A stretch of 9,313 nucleotides of DNA. Source: J088 sp003695505 [NCBI: Candidatus Dadabacteria bacterium] (GTDB lineage Bacteria; J088). How positions within the stretch are numbered: the stretch's first letter is position 1; each line of letters starts with the position of its first letter. The translations under genes and the position numbers were made by a program. Where the stretch lies: assembly GCA_003695505.1 (NCBI GenBank), contig RFIY01000122.1, forward strand, positions 1 to 9,313, given 5' to 3'. The notes beneath the pieces were generated by a model. The model had not been told where the DNA came from and did not search any database. It saw only the letters and a list, made by a program, of their open reading frames with translations. This document shows, in pieces, positions 4,302 through 9,313 of this stretch.

Positions 4302-6671
4302 ATGCCCATGCTGCCGGAACCGGACATCGTTGTGATTGGTGGCGGCCCCATTGGCTGCGCGGCCGCGCTGGCATTCGCGCGCGCCGGACAGCGCGTCTGG
4401 ATTGTCGAACAGGCCCCGGATGCGTGCCATAAACGGTTTGCCGGGGAGTGGCTGCATCCGCGCGGTCTGGACGTCCTGAGCGATCTTACCGGGTGGGACG
4501 CACCGCCATTCGTCCATGCCACCATGCCGGGTTTCATCGTCAAGGCACCGGGGCATGATCCCGTCACGCTACCGTATCTGCACGACGCACACGCCATCGG
4601 CTTCGACCATGGCGCCCTTGTCGAGGCACTGCGCGCACGACTGCACGACTGGAACAACATCCACTACATCGCTTCCGCACGCGCGACCGTCGATGGCTCG
4701 CAGGTACACATCTCGGGAGCCGTCGAAAGGGTCGTAACACCCGATCGCGTGATCGTCGCCGCCGGTCGAGCGGGCGCGCGCATGCTGCAATGTGCGCCGG
4801 CACAGTCGGTGTCGGTCATGGGCGGAATCGTTGTCGACCTGCCGGAACGCGATGTGCCGGAACACGCTCAGGTCATTCTCGGCGGCCCGGGCCCGATCCT
4901 GATCTACCGTATTGGCCTACGACGCGTGCGCATCAGCATTGACCTGCCGGCAGCGTTGCGCTCACTTCGCCGCCAGCCACAGTTGCTCAGCCACCTGCTT
5001 GAGCCATTTCTGCCATCGATGCTGTCGGCTCCCGTCCGCAAGGCCTTGCTGGCGAACGAAGTGACCTGGGCCGCCGCCTCATACCGGCCCCGTTGCCACT
5101 ATGGGACAGAACACGTCTCCGCTGTTGGTGACGCCGCCGGGACGGTTCATCCGTTGACCGCCGGCGGCCTGACGCTGGGCCTGCTCGATGTTGCAACCGT
5201 CGCCTCGCTGCCGTTTCACGACTGGCGCGAGCAGCGACTCCGGGACACGCTGGTACCGGAATGGCTGTCGCTTGCACTCTATGGTGTTTTTGCCGGGCAG
5301 CAGGCGGGCGCACGCCAGTTGCGGGACGGCGTGTTCCAGCACTGGCAACGGTCTCCCCGGATTCGCGAGCAGACGACGGCATTGCTCGCCATCGAAGAAA
5401 CGCGACCGGCCGCGTTCGCCCGGGTATTTACCCGGATCGGACTGGGCACCGCCGCCGTGTCGCTGACCGGCCAGCGGCAACCGCGCAACGCCGGAGCGGT
5501 CCTGCGTACATTGCTGCCCTGGGCACGCTGGCCGGTTGCCGCCGTGTTGCCAGAGCGCCTCGTCACGCAACGGCGTCGACGGTCGACGCCCGTCGCCCCC
5601 CTGAACCTGAACATTCCCCTGAAAGGATCGCAGCCGATGCCATTGACGAACGATCATCGTTACTGTCTGGAATCCCTCCAGGCCGTGTCACGCACGTTCT
5701 CCCAACCAATCCGTATGCTCGACGAGCCGTTGCAGACCGGCGTCGCCTGCGGATATCTGCTCTGCAGAGTCGCGGACACGATCGAGGATCATCCGGGCCT
5801 TGAACCGGCACAGCGGAATCGTCTCTTTCCGCTCTTTCTCGCGGTGCTTTCCCGCGAGATTTCGCCGGAGGTCTTCGCGGCCGCGTTTCCGCTTGATGAT
5901 CCGAACGATCCCGAGGTAGATCTGGCAACGCACCTGCCACGCGTCCTTCGTGTCCTCGATTCGATCCCCGGCGCACAACGAGATGCCGTGCTCTACTGGG
6001 TCGGCGAGATGGCGCGCGGCATGCAGATCTATACGCAGCGCCGCACCGACGATGGCGGTCTGCTCACGCTACTGACCATGCAGGATCTCGAAAGATATTG
6101 TTACTTCGTTGCCGGAACCGTTGGCCACATGCTGACCGAGTTGTTTATTGGCAGCCACCCCCATCTGCCCGAATCCTCGCGCCAACGCCTGACTGAGCTG
6201 GCGGAGTCGTTCGGCATGGGTCTGCAGCTCGTCAACATGATCAAGGATGTCGCCGACGACCTCGAGCGCGGCGTCGTCTATGTTCCTCGCGCCCTCTGCG
6301 CCCGGGCCAGGCTGACACCCGCGCAGTTGCTCGATCCGGCGCTGGGCGCCCGTGCGCAAGAAGCCCTGTCTCCGATGTTCACACTGGCCTGGACGATGCT
6401 GGACGATGCCGTCGAGTACACCTGCCTGCTCCCGACGGAGGCGACCGATCAACGGCTGTTCTGCCTGCTGCCGTTACTGATGGCCGGCGCGACGCTGAGC
6501 CACGCTCAGGATCACCCGGACCTGCTCAAACCCGGCGCGGCGGTGAAAATCTCGCGCGACGTCGTACATCGCATCATCGCCGACGCGCAGCGCTTGGCAA
6601 CGGACAACGATGCCATCCGAGCCCAGTGGCAAACCCTGCGCCACGCGTCCGCGCAGCGTCGCGCATCATGA
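4302..6671 (+). CDS. Squalene monooxygenase fused in frame to squalene synthase
   Basis: One uninterrupted 789-residue frame encodes two enzymes. Residues 1-~425 are a squalene-monooxygenase-type flavoprotein with an FAD-binding GGGPIG (13-18) and the strand-ending Glu36. It has GEWLHPRGLDVL (48-59, matching the eukaryotic GEFLQPGG segment), PGPILIYRI (196-204) and GDAAGTVHPLTAGGLT (276-291), the counterpart of the eukaryotic GDAxNMRHPLTGGGMT. Residues 446-789 are a squalene synthase, described separately. The first domain would make 2,3-oxidosqualene using O2 and reduced flavin; the second supplies squalene. Hydrophobic segments near 398-420 followed by RRRR may form a membrane-contacting tail at the junction. 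The ATG at 4302 has GAGG seven bases upstream; an in-frame TTG at 4269 lies inside the palindrome and is unlikely. The linker (431-445) looks like a former intergenic spacer: it contains an SD, and a C6 run lies at its start. The fusion may therefore be real or a one-base frameshift artefact. Confidence 0.85.
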   Translation: MPMLPEPDIVVIGGGPIGCAAALAFARAGQRVWIVEQAPDACHKRFAGEWLHPRGLDVLSDLTGWDAPPFVHATMPGFIVKAPGHDPVTLPYLHDAHAIGFDHGALVEALRARLHDWNNIHYIASARATVDGSQVHISGAVERVVTPDRVIVAAGRAGARMLQCAPAQSVSVMGGIVVDLPERDVPEHAQVILGGPGPILIYRIGLRRVRISIDLPAALRSLRRQPQLLSHLLEPFLPSMLSAPVRKALLANEVTWAAASYRPRCHYGTEHVSAVGDAAGTVHPLTAGGLTLGLLDVATVASLPFHDWREQRLRDTLVPEWLSLALYGVFAGQQAGARQLRDGVFQHWQRSPRIREQTTALLAIEETRPAAFARVFTRIGLGTAAVSLTGQRQPRNAGAVLRTLLPWARWPVAAVLPERLVTQRRRRSTPVAPLNLNIPLKGSQPMPLTNDHRYCLESLQAVSRTFSQPIRMLDEPLQTGVACGYLLCRVADTIEDHPGLEPAQRNRLFPLFLAVLSREISPEVFAAAFPLDDPNDPEVDLATHLPRVLRVLDSIPGAQRDAVLYWVGEMARGMQIYTQRRTDDGGLLTLLTMQDLERYCYFVAGTVGHMLTELFIGSHPHLPESSRQRLTELAESFGMGLQLVNMIKDVADDLERGVVYVPRALCARARLTPAQLLDPALGARAQEALSPMFTLAWTMLDDAVEYTCLLPTEATDQRLFCLLPLLMAGATLSHAQDHPDLLKPGAAVKISRDVVHRIIADAQRLATDNDAIRAQWQTLRHASAQRRAS
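5596..5601 (+). other. C6 run at the monooxygenase/synthase junction
   Basis: Six consecutive C lie just before the linker. With one C fewer, the monooxygenase would end at TGA 5602-5604, and two more TGA codons (5608, 5620) stand in that same frame. The synthase would then be a separate cistron with its own SD about 33 bases later. The run therefore decides between a fusion and two genes and is a possible site of sequencing error or slippage. Confidence 0.7.
5622..5639 (+). promoter_or_regulatory. Internal ribosome-binding site and start for squalene synthase
   Basis: AAAGGA (5622-5627) lies nine bases before the in-frame ATG at 5637-5639, exactly where the squalene synthase domain begins. 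It should allow separate translation of the synthase even if the longer frame is also read through. Confidence 0.65.
5637..6671 (+). CDS. sqs: Squalene synthase, second domain or independently started product
   Basis: Counted from the internal ATG, this 344-residue trans-isoprenyl diphosphate synthase joins two farnesyl diphosphates head to head to give squalene, using NADPH. Motifs in order are VSRTF (17-21), the first Asp-rich site DTIED (47-51), YCYFVAGTVG (154-163), and the second Asp-rich site KDVADD (203-208). The two Asp sites bind Mg-diphosphate. YC..VAG and the DTIED form resemble eukaryotic squalene synthase (YCHYVAG, DTLED) more than the HpnC/HpnD pair used in many bacterial hopanoid pathways. 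Phytoene synthase is the main alternative; the NADPH-type motif and the neighbouring oxidosqualene cyclase argue for squalene. No long C-terminal membrane helix is present, although a hydrophobic stretch lies near 276-285. The stop overlaps the cyclase ATG by ATGA, so translation of the two is coupled. It is in frame with the upstream monooxygenase without an intervening stop. Confidence 0.88.
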   Translation: MPLTNDHRYCLESLQAVSRTFSQPIRMLDEPLQTGVACGYLLCRVADTIEDHPGLEPAQRNRLFPLFLAVLSREISPEVFAAAFPLDDPNDPEVDLATHLPRVLRVLDSIPGAQRDAVLYWVGEMARGMQIYTQRRTDDGGLLTLLTMQDLERYCYFVAGTVGHMLTELFIGSHPHLPESSRQRLTELAESFGMGLQLVNMIKDVADDLERGVVYVPRALCARARLTPAQLLDPALGARAQEALSPMFTLAWTMLDDAVEYTCLLPTEATDQRLFCLLPLLMAGATLSHAQDHPDLLKPGAAVKISRDVVHRIIADAQRLATDNDAIRAQWQTLRHASAQRRAS

Positions 6672-8665
6672 ATCGCCCGGCCGAACAACTTTCCGCCACG
6701 ACCCGCGTTACGCCCGCCATCGCTGGCGCGGCGCACGCGCTCGCGCGAAGTCAGGCGCCGGACGGTTCGTGGCGGGCGCCGTACACCGGTCCGCTGTTTT
6801 TGCTGCCCGCCTGGGTCATTGCATTGCGGGTCTGCAGCCGGCTACCCGAACACACCGTCGCCGAAAAAATGTGCCGCCGGCTCGAACAGACGCAACGCCA
6901 GGATGGTAGCTGGGGCATTTCCATCGACGCCCCCGGCGCGGTCTACACAACAGTCCTCGCCTATGTGGCGCAGCGGCTGCTTGGCAAACCCGCGGAAGAA
7001 ACCGACCTCCGACGCGCCCGCAACTGGTTTCTGGTTCACGGCGGCGCACTCGGCGCCGCGCCGTGGGGAAAATATCTGTTGGCGACCTTGTCGTTGTACG
7101 ACTGGGACGGCGTGCTGCCGGTGCCACCCGAGTCATGGCTGCTGCCGCGTCGATTCCCCGCCCACCCTGCCAATTTCTGGTGCCACACGCGCATGGTCTA
7201 TCTGCCGCTGTCGTGGCTGTATGGACGGCGAGCCGCGTTGATGCCCGATCGCAACCTGCGCGCGCTTCGGGAAGAGCTCTACGACGCACCATGGGATGCA
7301 ATCCACTGGCCCAGCCATCGCACGCGAATCGCCGAAACCGATGCCGCCGAACCGCTGGCGGATGTCTGGCGTCCCGCGTCGCAGGCCCTTGCCCTCTGGA
7401 ACCGCTTCGGCTCCAGACGTCTTCGTGATCGCGCGCTCAAAGAAGTGTTACAGCAAATTCGCTTCGAAGACGAGAACACGCAGGGGCTCTGTCTGGGACC
7501 GGTCAACGCCGTGCTGCATACGATCGTCTGGCAGTTCGCCGATCCAGGGGGACTGCGGGTCGCCCGCCACCTGCAGACGCTCGAACGGGAGTACCGTTGT
7601 GACATCGATGATGCCATTGATCTGCAGGGATACCACAACAGTGCGTTGTGGGATACCGCCTTCAGCGGTCAGGCGCTCAGTGTCGCAGCCCGCACAGGAG
7701 CCCTCGAGGATACGGACGAATTGCAACGCACGCTACGACGCGCCCGACAGTTCGTGGATCGTCAGCAGATACGCACGAATCCCACACACCTGCATCGCGC
7801 CTTTCGGGATCGCACTGATGGCGCCTGGCCGTTTTCCGATGCGCGCCAGGGCTGGCCGACCGCCGACTGCACCGCTGAAGGTCTCGGCGCCTGGCTGTCG
7901 TTGTGCGCGGCGACGGACGAGCGTCCCGATCGACGCCGCGTGCGCATGGCGATCAACTATCTGCTGCGCATGCAAAACCCGGACGGTGGCTGGCCAACCT
8001 ATGAGCGGCAACGTGGCTCCGACGCGCTCGAGAAACTGAACCCGTCCGGTGTCTTTCGCAACATCATGGTCGACTACAGTTGGCCAGAGTGTACGGCCTC
8101 CGTACTCGAAGGCCTGATGCACGCGCTGCCGCACGCAACGGCCGGGCAGCGTCGGCGTATCGACCGCGCCATCGTGCGCGGCAAAGCCTATTTGCTGGAC
8201 ACGCAACGCCCGGACGGATCCTGGTACGGCGGCTGGGGCATCTGCTTCACCTACGGCACGATGTTCGGTATCGCCGGTCTGCGCGCCGCCGGCCTGCCGC
8301 CCGACGATCCACAGATTCGACGTGGCGCCGAGTTTTTGCTGGCGCACCAGAACCCGGACGGCGGCTGGGGCGAAACGCTGCATCACTGCATCGAGCAGCG
8401 CTGGGTCGGCAGCACGCCTAGTACCGTGGTTCAGACCGCCTGGGGTCTGCTGGGGCTGATCCATGGGGGTCTGGCAAGATGCGAGGGGGCGGCCAGGGCA
8501 GCCGCATGGCTGATGCGCAACCAGCAACCCGACGGGAGCTGGCCACACGACGCGGTCACCGGCGTCTTCAATCAGACCTGCGCCATCGACTATCCCCTTT
8601 ATGCACAACATTTCCCCCTGCGCGCGCTTGCGCTCTGGCACCTCCACAAGGGAGAAACGCAATGA
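6668..8665 (+). CDS. osc: Oxidosqualene cyclase (sterol cyclase)
   Basis: This 665-residue triterpene cyclase turns 2,3-oxidosqualene into a tetracyclic sterol skeleton, probably at the membrane surface. The acid motif is DCTAE (400-404), with Asp400 as proton donor and Cys401 and Cys485 (PECTASVL) as its expected partners. Squalene-hopene cyclases instead carry DxDD. Further cyclase signatures are WGKYLLATLSLYDW (133-146), WCHTRMVYLP with His173 (171-180), LQGYHNSALWDTAF (319-332), and WYGGWGICFTYGTMF (519-533). Six QW repeats (near 29, 78, 436, 513, 561 and 619) brace the alpha-barrel domains. By alignment to plant cycloartenol synthase, Tyr410, His477 and Ile481 correspond to Tyr322, Gln394 and Thr398 here. 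That favours lanosterol or parkeol over cycloartenol, as inference. The ATG overlaps the synthase stop and has no SD of its own, so expression depends on coupling. The 42-bp longer GTG start at 6626 lies inside the synthase. Confidence 0.95.
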   Translation: MNRPAEQLSATTRVTPAIAGAAHALARSQAPDGSWRAPYTGPLFLLPAWVIALRVCSRLPEHTVAEKMCRRLEQTQRQDGSWGISIDAPGAVYTTVLAYVAQRLLGKPAEETDLRRARNWFLVHGGALGAAPWGKYLLATLSLYDWDGVLPVPPESWLLPRRFPAHPANFWCHTRMVYLPLSWLYGRRAALMPDRNLRALREELYDAPWDAIHWPSHRTRIAETDAAEPLADVWRPASQALALWNRFGSRRLRDRALKEVLQQIRFEDENTQGLCLGPVNAVLHTIVWQFADPGGLRVARHLQTLEREYRCDIDDAIDLQGYHNSALWDTAFSGQALSVAARTGALEDTDELQRTLRRARQFVDRQQIRTNPTHLHRAFRDRTDGAWPFSDARQGWPTADCTAEGLGAWLSLCAATDERPDRRRVRMAINYLLRMQNPDGGWPTYERQRGSDALEKLNPSGVFRNIMVDYSWPECTASVLEGLMHALPHATAGQRRRIDRAIVRGKAYLLDTQRPDGSWYGGWGICFTYGTMFGIAGLRAAGLPPDDPQIRRGAEFLLAHQNPDGGWGETLHHCIEQRWVGSTPSTVVQTAWGLLGLIHGGLARCEGAARAAAWLMRNQQPDGSWPHDAVTGVFNQTCAIDYPLYAQHFPLRALALWHLHKGETQ

Positions 8666-9309
8666 GCTTGCGACACGTCATTCTTGGCTTGCTGGACCGG
8701 GATCCGATGAGCGGCTACGACATCAAGAAACGCCTGCGCGAGGATCTTCCAGGCTTCTGGAATGTCTCCGATGGACAGCTCTATCCCATGTTGCGACGAC
8801 TGGAACAGGACGGCGCGATTCAGCCGTATACCGATCACCTGCGGGATGAGGATCGGCACGCCTGGACCATCACCGAAGCCGGGCGGGAAGAGCTGCACGC
8901 CTGGTTGCTGGAACCTGTGCGCCGTATCGGCGATTTTAAGGATCCGTTTCTGATGCGACTCGCCTTCTTCGATCGTCTGCCGCGCAGTGTTGTCGAACAG
9001 CGACTCCGGTCGCAGATGCGACAGGGCGCCGACTTCCAGGACAGGATCGAGGACGCTCGCTCTACATACCAGCCCGGCGTCACGAGCTTCCAACGCACGC
9101 TGCTCGACTACGCGCTGCTTGGTGCAGAAATCCGCGCGTGCTTCCTTGATGTACTCGCGATTCGCGCGAGTCAGGGAACCCTGTCACGCACCGAGCCCTT
9201 GCTTGATGAAGAACAGCTCCTGGTCCTGCGTCGGGCACTGGACGAGATCCGCGACCTCGCTCGCGAGGCGCATACACCGCGCGTCCTGGCACGAACAGCC
9301 GCAGCCTGA
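8662..9309 (+). CDS. PadR-family transcriptional regulator
   Basis: This 215-residue protein opens with a PadR winged helix-turn-helix: ILGLLDRDPMSGYDIKKRL (about 7-25), the recognition region VSDGQLYPMLRRLEQDG (35-51), and the wing ending HAWTITEAGREEL (66-78). The part from about 90 to 175 matches the PadR C-terminal helical (Vir_act_alpha_C-like) domain, including FKDPFLMRLAFF, which mediates dimerisation and in some members binds ligand. A charged tail follows. PadR proteins are usually repressors released by a small molecule; the inducer here is unknown but could be a sterol, an intermediate or an unrelated lipid. The ATG overlaps the cyclase stop by ATGA and has GGGAGA seven bases upstream. 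A longer in-frame start near 8479 would lie within the cyclase gene and adds unrelated sequence. Its position as last gene of the operon suggests feedback control, perhaps through the palindrome at 4258. Confidence 0.93.
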   Translation: MSLRHVILGLLDRDPMSGYDIKKRLREDLPGFWNVSDGQLYPMLRRLEQDGAIQPYTDHLRDEDRHAWTITEAGREELHAWLLEPVRRIGDFKDPFLMRLAFFDRLPRSVVEQRLRSQMRQGADFQDRIEDARSTYQPGVTSFQRTLLDYALLGAEIRACFLDVLAIRASQGTLSRTEPLLDEEQLLVLRRALDEIRDLAREAHTPRVLARTAAA

Positions 9310-9313
9310 GCGG

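Noticed and set aside
3740-4660. 306-residue minus-strand open frame across RRM 2 and the start of the monooxygenase
   Set aside because: It runs antisense through an RRM gene, a terminator and a promoter. High GC makes such shadows common; no domain is visible.
4302-5636. Geranylgeranyl reductase or HpnE-type flavoprotein
   Set aside because: The GEWLHP, PGPILIY and HPLTAGG segments follow squalene monooxygenase order and spacing much better, and the neighbours agree.
8479-8661. N-terminal extension of the PadR regulator
   Set aside because: It lies within the cyclase gene. The PadR family begins close to the conserved first helix, and ATG 8662 has its own SD.
6668-8665. Squalene-hopene cyclase
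   Set aside because: The acid motif is DCTAE, not DxDD, and an oxidosqualene-making enzyme precedes it.

Overview
The window is GC-rich bacterial DNA. Every recognisable gene lies on the + strand, and genes within each cluster are packed tightly with ATGA stop/start overlaps. The AmtB, RRM, SRPBCC and PadR genes suit a proteobacterium. A squalene synthase / squalene monooxygenase / oxidosqualene cyclase set points to one of the few sterol-making bacterial lineages. An aerobic gammaproteobacterium, possibly of methanotroph type, is my best guess, but no taxonomic marker in the window proves it.

Left part (1-2852): the 3' end of an unrecognised, probably exported protein overlaps by ATGA a small SRPBCC/START-fold protein. 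A complete ammonium transporter gene (amtB) follows, with a strong Shine-Dalgarno (SD) site and a perfect 11-bp terminator hairpin. No glnK (PII) gene is next to amtB in what is visible.

Middle part (2856-4137): two tandem copies of a ~520-bp unit. Each holds a ~210-nt leader, a GTG-started 82-residue RRM RNA-binding protein and a terminator. The proteins are 85% identical. The leader sequences have diverged, yet hairpins sit at matching positions, one with a compensatory base-pair change. A short stem at the end of each leader would enclose the ribosome-binding site. This looks like a conserved structured regulatory RNA, possibly cold-responsive or autoregulatory.

Right part (4205-9309): a candidate promoter (TTGACA) and a perfect 22-bp palindrome precede a compact sterol-entry operon. 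The first reading frame encodes a squalene-monooxygenase domain continuous with a squalene-synthase domain (789 residues), with an internal SD and ATG in front of the second domain and a C6 run near the junction. Next, by ATGA overlap, comes an oxidosqualene cyclase with the DCTAE motif. Last, again by ATGA overlap, comes a PadR-family regulator that may control the operon. Together the enzymes would convert farnesyl diphosphate to squalene, to 2,3-oxidosqualene, to a tetracyclic sterol such as lanosterol or parkeol.

The points most worth a second look are the monooxygenase-synthase fusion (or disguised frameshift), the cyclase active-site combination, the palindrome with the operon-end regulator, and the covarying RRM leaders.
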